DNA of 64,000 nt from Mycobacterium sp. IS-3022 (GCF_001500065.1 NZ_LQIN01000001.1:434001-498000); one strand, 5' to 3'; positions 17,459 through 27,134 are shown, counted from the stretch's first letter. Numbers and translations: made by a program. Notes: a model not told the origin generated them from the sequence alone.

Positions 17459-18346
17459 ATGGGCGCTCGTCGAATCGCTCGGATGGTTGGTCTGGTCGTG
17501 CCGTTCGCGGCGCTCGTCAGTGCAACGGTGCCTCTTGCGGCGGCCCAACCGCCGCCGCCCCCGCCACCGCCAGCGCCACCTGCCTGCCCTGACGTGCAAG
17601 TCGTGTTCGCGCGCGGGACCGGTGAGCCGGTCGGTGTCGGCGGGGTCGGGCAGGCATTCGTCGACGCGCTGCGCGCGCAGGCCGCTCCGCGCTCGGTCGA
17701 TGTCTACGCGGTCAACTACCCGGCGAGTGCGGACTTCGGCGACCGGATCCAATTCGCACGGACGGTCGTCGACGGGATCCGCGATGCGGGACGGAAAGTC
17801 GAGTCGACGGCTGCGGCGTGCCCCGATACCGACATCGTGCTGGGCGGATTCTCACAGGGCGCCGCGGTGGCCGGTTATGTGACCTCTGCGGAGATCCCTG
17901 AGGAGGTACCCGCTGAGTACCGCCAGTTCATCCCCGAGCCGATGTCCGACGAAGTCGGCGACCACGTCGCCGCCGTGGTGTTGTTCGGCCGGCCGTCGGA
18001 TCGGTTCCTGACCGACGCCGGCGCACCCCCGATCGCGATCGGACCGTCGTATCAGGACAAGACGCTGAGCCTGTGCGCCGAGGGCGACACGATCTGCAAC
18101 GGCGCTCCCATCGGTCTCCCGAGCTTCGCGCACAATTCGTACCTCGTGAACGGGATGGCCACCGAGGGTGCGGCCTACGCGGTGGCGCGTCTCGAGCCGG
18201 CTCCGCCTGCCCCGGAACCAGCCCCGGTTCCCGCACCAGTGCCGGCACCGTTCGGTGCGCCGGCACCAGCGTTGGGGCCAGCCCCGTTCGCGGCACCCGC
18301 ACCCGGCCCGGCGCCGGTGCCGCCGGCGCCTGCGCCAGCCGGCTGA
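17459..18346 (+). CDS. Cutinase-family secreted esterase with Pro/Ala-rich tail
   Basis: This 295-residue protein has a signal peptide (cleavage near AAAQP, residue 30). A poly-proline linker follows, then a cutinase domain with nucleophile Ser132 in GFSQG, Asp210 in GDTICNG and His225 in AHNSY. The last 60 residues are a repetitive P/A tail (PAPVPAP-like), common in mycobacterial surface proteins. It hydrolyses lipid esters at the cell envelope or outside. ATG 17459 has AAGGAG eight bases upstream. Confidence 0.93.
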   Translation: MGARRIARMVGLVVPFAALVSATVPLAAAQPPPPPPPPAPPACPDVQVVFARGTGEPVGVGGVGQAFVDALRAQAAPRSVDVYAVNYPASADFGDRIQFARTVVDGIRDAGRKVESTAAACPDTDIVLGGFSQGAAVAGYVTSAEIPEEVPAEYRQFIPEPMSDEVGDHVAAVVLFGRPSDRFLTDAGAPPIAIGPSYQDKTLSLCAEGDTICNGAPIGLPSFAHNSYLVNGMATEGAAYAVARLEPAPPAPEPAPVPAPVPAPFGAPAPALGPAPFAAPAPGPAPVPPAPAPAG

Positions 18347-18376
18347 GTCGGCGCTGTCGCGGTCTGCCACCCTCGA

Positions 18377-18760
18377 GTGGTGGACCAAGACACGTACGAC
18401 CGGGGCCGCGAAATCCGCACGGCGGTACTCGGTGAGGCTTATGTGAAGAAGGCCGCGGACGGCGCGGATGACTTCACGGGGCCGTTCCAGGATCTGGTGA
18501 CCGAGTACTGCTGGGGCGCGGTATGGGGCCGCGACGGCCTACCCCACAAGACCCGAAGCATGCTCAACCTTGCGATGCTGGCGGCGCTGAACCGTCCCGA
18601 TGAGTTGCGCACGCACGTCAGGGGCGCTCTCACCAACGGAGTCACGCGCGAGGAGATCCGCGAGATCTTCATGCAGGTCGCGGTCTATGCAGGTGTTCCC
18701 GCAGCGGTGGCGGCTTTCCGGGTGGCACGCGCGGCCTTCGACGACGCCGACCACCAGTAG
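18377..18760 (+). CDS. Carboxymuconolactone decarboxylase-family protein
   Basis: This 127-residue protein resembles 4-carboxymuconolactone decarboxylase (PcaC) and the AhpD superfamily. KTRSMLNLAMLAALNR and HVRGALTNGVTREEIREI are typical helices. No CxxC pair is present, so it is not a peroxidase-type AhpD. A dehydrogenase gene follows 7 bp after its stop, so the two are co-transcribed. A second pair of the same kind (dehydrogenase plus CMD protein) occurs at 41407-42716. Confidence 0.85.
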   Translation: MVDQDTYDRGREIRTAVLGEAYVKKAADGADDFTGPFQDLVTEYCWGAVWGRDGLPHKTRSMLNLAMLAALNRPDELRTHVRGALTNGVTREEIREIFMQVAVYAGVPAAVAAFRVARAAFDDADHQ

Positions 18761-18767
18761 GCGCGGC

Positions 18768-19643
18768 ATGGACATCGGCTTCATCGGCCTCGGCAACATG
18801 GGATTTCCGATGGCCACTCGCCTGCGGGCCGCCGGTCATCGGGTGGTGGTGTGCGACAGGCGCATTGAGGTGGTCGACAAGGCGGTCGAAGCCGGCGCCG
18901 AAGCGGCGGCGTCGGTGCGCGAGGTCGCCGATCGTGTCGCGACGGTATTGGTCAGCTTGCCGACGCCTGCGGCATCGGAGTCCGTCGCCGACGACGTCGC
19001 GAGCGGAAGTGTCGTCGAACGCTTTGTCGACTTGTCGACGGTTGGCCGCCGAACGGCCCAGCGCAACAGCGGACTTCTCGCCGAGCGAGGGATCGCCGCA
19101 CTCGACAGTCCCGTCAGCGGAGGTGTGCACGGAGCCGAGGCGGGCACACTCGCGATCATGGCGTCGGGTCCCCCGGTTCACTTCGAAGCCTGCCTGCCGA
19201 TCTTCGAGACCATCGGCCGGGCGACTTTTGTCGGCGAGGAGCCGGGAGCGGCACAGACGATGAAGCTGGTGAACAACCTGATCGCGGCGACGACGTTGGC
19301 GGTCACCGCCGAGGCGATGGTGGCCGGCGTGAAGTCCGGACTCGACGCCCGGGTGATGCTCGATGTCCTGAACGCGGGGTCGGGCGGCACCCATGCCAGT
19401 CGGGACAAGTTCCCGCGGGCGGTCCTACCCCGCACGTTCGATTACGGCTTCGCGACCGGGCTGATGGTCAAGGACGTTCGGCTCTACCTCGACGAAGCGA
19501 AAGCGCTGGGGCTGCCGACCGAACTTGCCGACGCCGTGGCGCAGGTCTGGGAGTCGACGATGGCGAGCGAGGGTGCCGACTCCGACTTCACCGCGGTGGT
19601 GAAACCGATCGAAGCCGCCGCGGGCGTCGTGGTGGAAGGGTGA
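18768..19643 (+). CDS. NAD(P)-dependent beta-hydroxyacid dehydrogenase (3-hydroxyisobutyrate dehydrogenase family)
   Basis: This 291-residue protein starts with the Rossmann motif IGFIGLGNMGFPM. The substrate motif DSPVSGGVHGAEAGTL is at about residue 110. The catalytic lysine lies in MKLVNNL (about 167). It oxidises a short beta-hydroxyacid or reduces the semialdehyde. ATG 18768 is 7 bp after the CMD gene; an upstream open extension into that gene is rejected. It pairs functionally with the CMD protein (inference from the repeated arrangement in this window). Confidence 0.88.
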   Translation: MDIGFIGLGNMGFPMATRLRAAGHRVVVCDRRIEVVDKAVEAGAEAAASVREVADRVATVLVSLPTPAASESVADDVASGSVVERFVDLSTVGRRTAQRNSGLLAERGIAALDSPVSGGVHGAEAGTLAIMASGPPVHFEACLPIFETIGRATFVGEEPGAAQTMKLVNNLIAATTLAVTAEAMVAGVKSGLDARVMLDVLNAGSGGTHASRDKFPRAVLPRTFDYGFATGLMVKDVRLYLDEAKALGLPTELADAVAQVWESTMASEGADSDFTAVVKPIEAAAGVVVEG

Positions 19644-19657
19644 CGCGACCCGAACGG

Positions 19658-19663
19658 TAGAGT
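19658..19663 (+). promoter_or_regulatory. -10 element TAGAGT, leaderless start at 19671
   Basis: TAGAGT ends 7 nt before GTG 19671, consistent with a leaderless transcript. It marks a separate transcription unit from the dehydrogenase upstream. Confidence 0.48.
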
Positions 19664-19670
19664 TCGGCAG

Positions 19671-20219
19671 GTGAGCACGCCGAGATCGCGCGCACGCTGG
19701 CTGCGTGGGAGCCTGGTCGGCGCGTGCTCGGCCATCCTCACCGCGACCGCTCACACCTTCGCCGCGGGCGAGCTTCCTCGGGGCTCGGCGTTGATCGTCG
19801 CGATGCTCGTGTGCGCCACCGCGGGCACAGCGGTCGCGCGGCTCACGCTCGACGGTCGCCACGCGCGTCTGGTGGGCGCCGTCGGCGCCTTGAGCCTCGC
19901 GCAGGTGCTGGGCCACCTCGCGTTCGTCGTTGCCGGGGGGCACCACCACTCGGCCGCCACCCTAGGCCTCACACCCGCGATGGTGGTGGCGCATGTCGGC
20001 GCCGCGCTCGTTCTCGGTGCGGCGATCGCCGCCGTCGAATACCTGTACGTGGTCTGCGTGTCCGTGCTGCGCTGGCTGCGGATTTTCGCCGCTCTTGCCC
20101 TGCGGCCGCGGGTGCGTCGACTGCACTGCGCCGCCAAAACCGTTGTCGCCGAATCCGTGCTGTTCAACTACGGCCTCGGTATGCGCGCTCCGCCGGAGAG
20201 GTCCGCAACGGCGGCATAG
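19671..20219 (+). CDS. Membrane protein with His-rich loop
   Basis: This 182-residue integral membrane protein has about four hydrophobic segments (residues 13-30, 40-56, 65-85, 98-125). A GGHHHS loop sits near residue 88. The C-terminal third is basic and not membrane-embedded. No domain was recognised. The His cluster, and the copper chaperone and peroxidase genes just downstream on the same strand, suggest metal handling (inference only). GTG 19671 is supported by the TAGAGT box. Confidence 0.7.
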   Translation: MSTPRSRARWLRGSLVGACSAILTATAHTFAAGELPRGSALIVAMLVCATAGTAVARLTLDGRHARLVGAVGALSLAQVLGHLAFVVAGGHHHSAATLGLTPAMVVAHVGAALVLGAAIAAVEYLYVVCVSVLRWLRIFAALALRPRVRRLHCAAKTVVAESVLFNYGLGMRAPPERSATAA

Positions 20220-20364
20220 CCCGCCTCCTCGAGTGAATTCGCCGCGATCTCGCTGACCGCGGGTGGGCTGCATCACCTGTATGACGCGGCCCCTGACATC
20301 TCAGAACCTCAATCCCCGGCGTGCCGGCGCTCGGCGCGCCACCGGCTCGAAAGCTTCCGATGCC

Positions 20365-21786
20365 ATGACGACGACTCCCACCCGTAGCGCACCCACGCGC
20401 CGACATCTGCGTGGACTGCGCCCACTGCTGCTTCGATTGCATTTCTACGCCGGCGTTTTCGTCGGCCCGTTCATCCTGATCGCCGCCGTCACCGGGCTGC
20501 TGTACGCGGTGATCCCCCAGATCGACAACGCGGTTCACCGCCACGAGGTCACCGTCGACCGCGTCGGCCAGCAGCGGTTGCCACTGGCCGACCAGATCCG
20601 CGCCGCACGGGCCGCGCACCCCGAGGGGACGGTGGAAAGCATCCGCCCACCCGCCGCCGCCGACGAGACGACACGCATCACGCTCGCCGTCGATGACGTA
20701 CCGCCCGACTACGCGCGCACCGTCTTCGTCGACCCGTACAGCGGCGAGGTTCGCGGCGCGCTGACCACCTACGGCCAGTGGATGCCGCTGCGCGCCTGGT
20801 TCGACGAGCTGCATCGCAACCTGCATCTCGGTGCGGTGGGCCGCAACTACAGCGAACTCGCCGCGAGCTGGCTGTGGGTGATCGCGCTGGCGGGGTTGGC
20901 GCTGTGGTACCTGCACCGCCGCGACACCAAGAAGCTGCGTCGCATCGCCGTGCCCGACCGCGACAAGACGGATCGCCGCCGGACGCTGTCGTGGCATGGC
21001 GCGGTGGGGGTTTGGGTCATCGTGGCGCTGCTGGGGTTGTCGATCACCGGCATCACCTGGTCGCGGTACGGCGGCGAGACCGTCAATCTTCTCCAGGAGC
21101 GGTTGAACACCACCGCGCCGACGGTCGACACGACGTTGACGCAAGCGGCCGGCAGCGACATCCGGGGCGGACACCAGCACGGTGGGCCGTCCTCGACGGG
21201 CGGTGACGCCGCGCTGCACGGCGCGGACATGGCGCTGCGCACCGCGGTCGACGCGGGGCTGCGCGGGCCGATGTGGATGTACCCACCCGCCGAACCCGGC
21301 CACGGCTGGCAGGTCGCGGAGAACAAGCGCGACTGGCCGACCCGGCACGACGCGATCACCGTGAACCCCGACACCGGTGCGATCACCGACCGTGTCGACT
21401 TCGCCGAGTGGCCGGTCCTGGCCAAACTCACCGACTGGGCCATCGACGCACACATGGGCGTCCTGTTCGGCATCCCGAATCAGATCCTGTTGGCGCTCAC
21501 CGCGATCGGACTGATCACGATCGTCGTGCGGGGCTACGTGATGTGGTGGCGACGACGACCGACGCGCGGAACCGCTTGGGCTGTGGGACGTCCGCCGCTG
21601 CGCGGCACCCTTCGCGGCCTGAACCCTGTCGCGGTCACCGCGCTGGCCGTCGGCGCGCTCGCCCTGGGCTGGGCGCTGCCGTTGTTCGGGCTCAGCCTCG
21701 CGGCATTCATGGTCGTCGACCTCATCGTGGGCGCGGTCAAGAAACGCAAAGAGAACAAGAAGCAGGAGACGAAAGCTCATGTCTGA
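20365..21786 (+). CDS. PepSY-associated transmembrane protein
   Basis: This is a PepSY_TM family protein of about 473 residues. The first membrane segment is HFYAGVFVGPFILIAA. A PepSY-type extracytoplasmic part lies around residues 60-150. Further segments are at about 170-190 and 215-235, and a C-terminal group follows (ILLALTAIGLITIVV onward). Such proteins are often tied to iron/copper reduction or uptake. ATG 20365 is preferred; ATG 20281 in the same frame would add 28 residues. Its 3' end overlaps the PCu(A)C gene by 8 bp, so it belongs to the same operon. Confidence 0.82.
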   Translation: MTTTPTRSAPTRRHLRGLRPLLLRLHFYAGVFVGPFILIAAVTGLLYAVIPQIDNAVHRHEVTVDRVGQQRLPLADQIRAARAAHPEGTVESIRPPAAADETTRITLAVDDVPPDYARTVFVDPYSGEVRGALTTYGQWMPLRAWFDELHRNLHLGAVGRNYSELAASWLWVIALAGLALWYLHRRDTKKLRRIAVPDRDKTDRRRTLSWHGAVGVWVIVALLGLSITGITWSRYGGETVNLLQERLNTTAPTVDTTLTQAAGSDIRGGHQHGGPSSTGGDAALHGADMALRTAVDAGLRGPMWMYPPAEPGHGWQVAENKRDWPTRHDAITVNPDTGAITDRVDFAEWPVLAKLTDWAIDAHMGVLFGIPNQILLALTAIGLITIVVRGYVMWWRRRPTRGTAWAVGRPPLRGTLRGLNPVAVTALAVGALALGWALPLFGLSLAAFMVVDLIVGAVKKRKENKKQETKAHV

Positions 21787-22309
21787 CAAACGGTATCGCA
21801 AAGCGCTCCTACTCGCCGCGACGGCGTCGCTCATCGCTGCGGGTTGTACGACGCAGGCCCACCACGACGAAGAGCCGATGGCGTCGGCGGTGACCATCGC
21901 CGATCAGTGGGCAAGCTCGGCGGATACGGGCATGGCAGCGGTGTTCGGCACCTTCACCAACACCGGACACCACGACGCCCGCATCGTCAAAGGAACCTCG
22001 GATGCGGCGGGCCGAGTCGAAGTCCATGAGGTCGCGCCCGGCGCCGGGGGCGTCAAGACGATGCGCCCCAAGGAGGGCGGCATGACAATCCCGGCCGACG
22101 GCTCACATGCATTGGCGCCGGGCGGGGATCACCTGATGTTGATGGACCTCGTGCGGCCGCTGCCGCCGGGCTCAGAGGTCACGCTGACCGTCGAGTTCGA
22201 GGACGGTTCGACACTGCCCGTCACCGCGCAGGTGCGTGACTTCGCCGGGGCGGACGAGGACTATCAGCCGTCGACCGGCGGGTCGGCGCCGCACGACGAT
22301 CATGGCTGA
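21779..22309 (+). CDS. PCu(A)C-family copper chaperone lipoprotein
   Basis: This 176-residue exported lipoprotein has a basic start, a hydrophobic core and lipobox IAAGC (Cys about 22). The copper site follows the PCu(A)C pattern: His in VHEV, Met in TMRP, Met in GGMTIP, and HLM near residue 120. A second His cluster is at each end (AHHDEE, HDDHG). It would deliver Cu(I) outside the membrane, for example to oxidase or peroxidase partners. It overlaps the PepSY gene upstream and the DyP gene downstream by 8 bp each. Confidence 0.9.
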   Translation: MSDKRYRKALLLAATASLIAAGCTTQAHHDEEPMASAVTIADQWASSADTGMAAVFGTFTNTGHHDARIVKGTSDAAGRVEVHEVAPGAGGVKTMRPKEGGMTIPADGSHALAPGGDHLMLMDLVRPLPPGSEVTLTVEFEDGSTLPVTAQVRDFAGADEDYQPSTGGSAPHDDHG

Positions 22310-23516
22310 GCGCTCGGCCGGCGCCTCCTTGCGGCTCAACCGGCGGCGCCTCCTCGCGGGTGGCGCCGCAGCAGTCGCCGCCGGGGCGACGCTTACGCAA
22401 TGCAGCGTCGCACAGTCCGCGGTCCCGACGGAATCGTTCGACCGGGCCGTCGAACCGTTTCACGGCAAGCATCAGCCCGGCGTCGCGACACCACCACAGA
22501 CGCACGCACTCTTCGTGGCGCTGGACCTGGCACCGCAACCCCGGCGCAGTCCGCGGGACACGCTGGCCGCGGTGCTCAAACTGTGGACCGCGGACGCCGC
22601 GCGGTTGACGCAAGGCACGCCCGCGCTGGCGGATACCGAACCCGAACTGGCACACCGGCCGGCCCGCCTCACCGTCACCGTGGGCCTCGGGTCGGGCCTC
22701 TTCGACCGGATCGGGTTGGCGCACCTGCGCCCGCGGTCGCTGGCTGAACCGCCCGCCTTCACCACCGACCGGCTTCAACCGCAATGGTGTGGAGGGGACC
22801 TCCTGCTGCAGATCTGCGCCAACGATCCGGTCACCGTCGCGCACACCGGCCGGGTGCTGCTGAAGAACGTCCGCACCATGACCACTGCGCGATGGCGGCA
22901 GACCGGATTCCGCAACGCGGTCGGAATCGGTGAGGGTGCCAGCATGCGCAACCTCATGGGCCAGATCGACGGCACCGCCAACATCACCGACGAGTCGGGC
23001 TTCGACCGGCTGGTCTGGGACACCGGAGACGATCAGCGGTGGTTCGACGGAGGCACGATCCTGGTGTTGCGCCGGATCCGCGCCGAGATGGACACCTGGG
23101 ACGAACTCGACCGCAACAGCAAGGAACTGACGGTCGGGCGTCGACTTGACACCGGTGCACCGCTCACCGGACAACGGGAGTTCGATGAACCGGATTTCGC
23201 CGCGACCGAGAACGGCATCCCGGTGATTCCGCCGAACTCGCACATCGCGCTGGCCCGGCACCGCAACGACGACGAACAGTTCCTCCGCCGTCCCTACAAC
23301 TTCGACGATCCCCCGCCCGCTGGACGAACCACCGAAAGCGGCCTGGTTTTTGCTGCCTATCAACGTGATCCGGCCGCGCAGTTCACCCCGGTTCAGCAGC
23401 GTCTCGCCGCCGCGGATGCGCTGAACGAGTGGATCACCACGATCGGGTCGGCGACGTTCGCGATCCTGCCCGGCGTCGAGCCAGGCGGATATCTCGGCCA
23501 GACGCTGCTGGCATAG
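22302..23516 (+). CDS. Tat-exported DyP-type haem peroxidase
   Basis: This 404-residue dye-decolourising peroxidase carries the signature GQIDG (GxxDG, residues 220-224). The proximal haem histidine lies in NSHIALARHRND. The N-terminus has a twin-arginine signal (NRRRLLAGG) followed by a hydrophobic stretch, so it is exported folded with haem. ATG 22302 overlaps the copper chaperone stop by 8 bp. The gene pair recalls the DtpA-ECuC locus of Streptomyces, where a copper chaperone and a DyP peroxidase work together (analogy, not shown here). Confidence 0.9.
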   Translation: MAERSAGASLRLNRRRLLAGGAAAVAAGATLTQCSVAQSAVPTESFDRAVEPFHGKHQPGVATPPQTHALFVALDLAPQPRRSPRDTLAAVLKLWTADAARLTQGTPALADTEPELAHRPARLTVTVGLGSGLFDRIGLAHLRPRSLAEPPAFTTDRLQPQWCGGDLLLQICANDPVTVAHTGRVLLKNVRTMTTARWRQTGFRNAVGIGEGASMRNLMGQIDGTANITDESGFDRLVWDTGDDQRWFDGGTILVLRRIRAEMDTWDELDRNSKELTVGRRLDTGAPLTGQREFDEPDFAATENGIPVIPPNSHIALARHRNDDEQFLRRPYNFDDPPPAGRTTESGLVFAAYQRDPAAQFTPVQQRLAAADALNEWITTIGSATFAILPGVEPGGYLGQTLLA

Positions 23517-23523
23517 CCTGCCC

Positions 23524-23551
23524 CTGACACGGACGCCCGCAGGGGTAGGCT
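23524..23551 (+). promoter_or_regulatory. Promoter of the metE riboswitch transcript
   Basis: CTGACA (23524-23529), a 16-bp spacer and TAGGCT (23546-23551) make a good SigA-type promoter. They place transcription start near 23558, shortly before the cobalamin riboswitch. The spacer includes one arm of a CCCCTG/CAGGGG dyad (23521-23545). Confidence 0.5.
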
Positions 23552-23602
23552 GGTCAGCGCAACTGGTTTGTCGGCGACCCGACTTCGGGGACGAAGTCGG
23601 AA

Positions 23603-23796
23603 CATCGACATCGAGTGCCGTATGCCGGTCCGGGTGCGGCGCGAGAGGGAACCCGGTGAGAATCCGGGACTGTCCCGCAGCGGTATGCAGGAACGACCGC
23701 CGTCACCAGCACTGGCCCGACGGGCTGGGAAGCGACGGCCACTAGGTGCGCGATCTCCTCGCGCGGGCCTGCAAGTCCGAAGACCTGCCAGCTGTA
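23603..23796 (+). promoter_or_regulatory. Cobalamin (B12) riboswitch upstream of metE
   Basis: The conserved core is readable: GAGGGAACCCGGTGAGAATC followed by CGGGACTGTCCCGCAGCGGTA (23645-23685). The distal AAGTCCGAAGACCTGCC (23773-23789) closes the element. Boundaries are approximate. Binding of adenosyl- or methylcobalamin should shut off the B12-independent methionine synthase gene that follows, as known for mycobacterial metE. A further 120 nt to the start codon may hold the expression platform. A stem CCGACTTC/GAAGTCGG (23579-23600) precedes the core. Confidence 0.9.
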
Positions 23797-23922
23797 CCGG
23801 ACGCGCCGCGCCCGGTGGTGCATCGCCTCGTGGAATGGGCTGTGGCCGAAGCCGGTTCGCTGCCGTGCTCGGCTTGACGTCCCCTGGCGATGGCCGTCCG
23901 CCGCACCGATGAGGACGTCGTC

Positions 23923-26190
23923 ATGACTGCAAGACCATTCACCGCCACCATCCTCGGTTCGCCGCGCATCGGGCCGAACCGGGAACTCAAACGGGTCGTC
24001 GAGAAATACTGGGCTGGGCGTGTCGGCCGCGCCGAACTGGAGTCCATCGCCGCGGGCTTGCGCCGCGATACGTGGCAGGCGCTCACCGCCGCCGGCTTGG
24101 ACTCCGTTCCGGTGAACACCTTTTCGTACTACGACCACGTGCTCGACACCGCCGTGATGGTCGGTGCGCTGCCGCCACGGGTCGCCGAGGTGCCCGACGA
24201 AGTGGACCGCTATTTCGCGGCCGCGCGCGGCAACGATGCCATCGCGCCATTGGAGATGACCAAGTGGTTCGACACCAACTACCACTACCTCGTACCCGAA
24301 CTGGGCCCGCAGACCGGTTTCGCGCCGAACCCCGCCAAACTTCTGGCCGAACTCGAAGAGGCCCGCGCGCAGGGGGTTCCGGCGCGTCCAGTGATCATCG
24401 GGCCGATCACTTTCCTTGCCTTGAGCAAGGCGGTCGACGGCGCAGGTGCGCCGATCGAGCGGCTCCCCGAACTCCTCGTCGTGTACGGCGAGTTGTTGCA
24501 GCTGCTCGCCGAACGGGACGTGGAGTGGGTGCAGCTCGACGAGCCGGTTCTCGTCACCGACATCGTCGATAACGCAGGCGAACTCGCCGAGGAGGCATAT
24601 CAGTTCCTCGGGCGGCGGGAAAAGCGTCCGGCGATCTTCGTGGCCACGTACTTCGGCGAGCTCACCGACGCGCTGCCCGCGCTGGCGCGCACGCCGGTGG
24701 AGGCCATCGGCGTAGACCTGGTCGCCGGCAGTGCGTCATCGGTCGCCGCGGTGCCCGAACTCGCGGACAAGTTGCTTGTCGCCGGTGTCGTCGACGGGCG
24801 CAACGTCTGGCGCACGGACCTCGAGGCCGCCCTCGGGACACTGGCCATGCTGCTGGGCTCTGCGGGCCACGTCGCGGTGTCGACATCGTGCTCGACGCTG
24901 CACGTGCCGTACTCCCTCGACGCCGAGCCGGATACCGATGCCGCGCTGCGCAGTTGGCTGGCATTCGGATCCGAGAAGGTTGCCGAAGTGGTGACGCTCG
25001 CCCGAGGCTTGAGGGAGGGACGCGACGCGATCTCCGGTGAGGTGGCCGCGTCGAACATGGCCGTAGAGGCGCGTGGAGTGGATCCGCGGTTGAACAACGG
25101 CCATGTCCGGTCGCGGATCTCGTCGATCGTCGCGTCCAGGGCCCAGCGCGGGCCCGCGGAAGAGCGTCGCGCCGCGCAGCAGGCCAGGTTGAAGCTGCCG
25201 CTGCTTCCGACCACGACTATCGGCTCCTATCCGCAGACGTCGGCCATCCGGGTGGCACGCGCGGACCTGCGCGCCGGCACCATCGACTTCGCGGAGTACG
25301 AGCGCCGGATGAAGGCCGAGATCGCCGATGTCATCAGGCTGCAGGAGGAACTCGGTCTCGACGTGCTCGTCCACGGTGAACCCGAGCGCAACGACATGGT
25401 GCAGTACTTCGCCGAACAACTCGACGGGTTCTTCGCGACGCAGAACGGCTGGGTGCAGTCCTACGGCAGCCGCTGCGTACGCCCGCCGATTCTGTACGGC
25501 GATGTGGCGCGGCCCAAGCCGATGACGGTGGATTGGATCGCCTATGCGCAGTCACTGACCGAGAAGCCCGTGAAGGGCATGCTCACCGGTCCGGTCACCA
25601 TCCTTGCCTGGTCGTTCGTGCGCGACGACCAGCCGCTGGCCGAGACGGCGGCCCAGGTCGCGCTGGCGATCCGGGACGAGACGGTCGACCTGGAGGCGGC
25701 GGGTATCGCGATCATCCAGGTCGACGAACCCGCCTTGCGGGAACTGTTGCCGTTGCGCGCCAAGGACAAAGACGACTATCTGCGCTGGGCGGTCGACGCG
25801 TTCCGGTTGGCGACCTCGGGTGTGGCGGATTCGACGCAGATTCACACCCACTTGTGCTACTCGGAGTTCGGTGAGGTCATCGGCGCGATCGCGGACCTCG
25901 ACGCTGACGTGACGTCGATCGAGGCGGCGCGATCGCACATGGAGGTGCTGGCCGATCTCAACGCGGCCGGGTTCTCCAACAGCGTCGGACCTGGGGTCTA
26001 CGACATCCATTCACCGCGCATCCCGGGCGTCGAGGAGATGGCGACAGCGTTGCGCGAAGCCTTGAAGTCCGTTCCTGCCGAACGTCTTTGGGTCAACCCG
26101 GACTGCGGCCTCAAGACCCGCAAGACGGACGAGGTGATTGCGTCGCTGCGTAACCTCGTGGCCGCTCTCAACGAGGTCCGCGCCGGTTAG
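23923..26190 (+). CDS. metE: Cobalamin-independent methionine synthase
   Basis: This 755-residue 5-methyltetrahydropteroyltriglutamate-homocysteine methyltransferase makes methionine without B12. The N-terminus [17 protein letters not shown] and the C-terminal catalytic barrel are both complete. Zinc ligands are visible in [10 protein letters not shown] and in NPDCGLKTR near the end. Length equals the family norm. ATG 23923 is chosen because an upstream in-frame ATG (23890) lies in the leader and would add a non-conserved start. It is controlled by the cobalamin riboswitch in its 5' leader. Confidence 0.97.
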   Translation: MTARPFTATILGSPRIGPNRELKRVVEKYWAGRVGRAELESIAAGLRRDTWQALTAAGLDSVPVNTFSYYDHVLDTAVMVGALPPRVAEVPDEVDRYFAAARGNDAIAPLEMTKWFDTNYHYLVPELGPQTGFAPNPAKLLAELEEARAQGVPARPVIIGPITFLALSKAVDGAGAPIERLPELLVVYGELLQLLAERDVEWVQLDEPVLVTDIVDNAGELAEEAYQFLGRREKRPAIFVATYFGELTDALPALARTPVEAIGVDLVAGSASSVAAVPELADKLLVAGVVDGRNVWRTDLEAALGTLAMLLGSAGHVAVSTSCSTLHVPYSLDAEPDTDAALRSWLAFGSEKVAEVVTLARGLREGRDAISGEVAASNMAVEARGVDPRLNNGHVRSRISSIVASRAQRGPAEERRAAQQARLKLPLLPTTTIGSYPQTSAIRVARADLRAGTIDFAEYERRMKAEIADVIRLQEELGLDVLVHGEPERNDMVQYFAEQLDGFFATQNGWVQSYGSRCVRPPILYGDVARPKPMTVDWIAYAQSLTEKPVKGMLTGPVTILAWSFVRDDQPLAETAAQVALAIRDETVDLEAAGIAIIQVDEPALRELLPLRAKDKDDYLRWAVDAFRLATSGVADSTQIHTHLCYSEFGEVIGAIADLDADVTSIEAARSHMEVLADLNAAGFSNSVGPGVYDIHSPRIPGVEEMATALREALKSVPAERLWVNPDCGLKTRKTDEVIASLRNLVAALNEVRAG

Positions 26191-26603
26191 AACGGGCTGC
26201 TGTTCTGCTGCCAGCGCGCCTCTTCCGGTCGGGGGCCGAAGCGGCGGGCGTAGTCCTCGTGCATCCGCGCGTCCTTGCGGCGCTTGATCTCGTCGACGAG
26301 GTTCGGGTCCAATCCGTGCTGCGCGAGGCGATGCCGACGCCAGATCTTGTTGAGCGCCAATGCCATCAAGATCGCCCAGATGTAGATAGGCACAGTCATT
26401 TCCAGATGCACGTACAGCGACGCGGGAAGCAACCAGAACGGAGCCAGGACAAGCAGCGGAGGTATCGCCATCCGGATCATGTGGCGGCGCAGGGCGCCCG
26501 GCCCCGCCAGGTCGCGCGCCACCCACTCGCGCATGGAGTCGGGGAGGCGGCGTCCATACGAGTAGGCCAGGTATTGGACGATGCCGGGACGAGCTGCAGC
26601 CAT
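26187..26603 (-). CDS. DUF5313-like small membrane protein
   Basis: This 138-residue protein has a mycobacterial arrangement. An N-terminal soluble part with [21 protein letters not shown] is followed by two close hydrophobic segments (residues 46-62 and 70-85) and a charged tail. It fits the DUF5313 family, as far as I can judge. Its function is unknown. The gene is convergent with metE; the two stop codons overlap. GAGGAG precedes ATG 26603. Confidence 0.65.
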   Translation of the reverse strand: MAAARPGIVQYLAYSYGRRLPDSMREWVARDLAGPGALRRHMIRMAIPPLLVLAPFWLLPASLYVHLEMTVPIYIWAILMALALNKIWRRHRLAQHGLDPNLVDEIKRRKDARMHEDYARRFGPRPEEARWQQNSSPF

Positions 26604-26620
26604 AGTTACTCCTCGGGTGG

Positions 26621-27121
26621 TCAGTCGGCTAGCGCGCCCGCAGCGAGGGCGGCGGTGTTCACGCGGGTCAGCACGTCGCGAAGGTGTTCGAGCTCGTCGA
26701 GGTCGACGCCCAGGCGCTCGACCACCGCAGGCGGGATCTTCAGCGCGCGTCGCCGGAGCCGCACACCCTCTTCGGTGAGTCGCACATCGGTGGCGCGCTC
26801 GTCTTCAACGCTGCGTGATCGGGTGATCAGACCGAGCGACTCGAGTCGTTTGAGCATCGGCGACAGTGTCGCCGAGTCCAGCTGCAACGAGCGGGCGATG
26901 TCCTTGACCGACAACGGCTTCGTCGGGGCGTCGCCGGTACCGCCGGACTTGTGGTGGTCCCACAACGCCAACATCACCAGATATTGAGGATGGGTGAGCC
27001 CGAGTGGCTCGAGCAGCGGACGGTAGACCGCCAGCACCGCCCGGTGGGTGACCGCGAGCGCGAAACACACCTGCTGTTCAAGCGCGAGGGGATCGACCTT
27101 GGGCGGAAGCGACGTGGTCAC
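26621..27121 (-). CDS. MarR/OhrR-like transcriptional regulator
   Basis: This is a 166-residue winged-helix regulator. The N-terminal CFALAVTHRAVLAVYRPLLE and THPQYLVMLALW segments match the OhrR subgroup. Cys19 is at the position of the reactive cysteine that senses organic peroxides. The wing and recognition helix are around LQLDSATLSPMLKRLESLG. GTG 27121 is the best in-frame start. A perfect palindrome lies 13 bp upstream, suggesting autoregulation. No ohr gene is adjacent, so the target beyond itself is unknown. Confidence 0.83.
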   Translation of the reverse strand: MTTSLPPKVDPLALEQQVCFALAVTHRAVLAVYRPLLEPLGLTHPQYLVMLALWDHHKSGGTGDAPTKPLSVKDIARSLQLDSATLSPMLKRLESLGLITRSRSVEDERATDVRLTEEGVRLRRRALKIPPAVVERLGVDLDELEHLRDVLTRVNTAALAAGALAD

Positions 27122-27134
27122 ACATCCATGGTGT

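Noticed and set aside
20164..21897. Minus-strand open frame of 577 codons opposite the PepSY gene
   Set aside because: It is antisense, highly charged and low-complexity; the plus strand has clear membrane segments and overlaps with neighbours.
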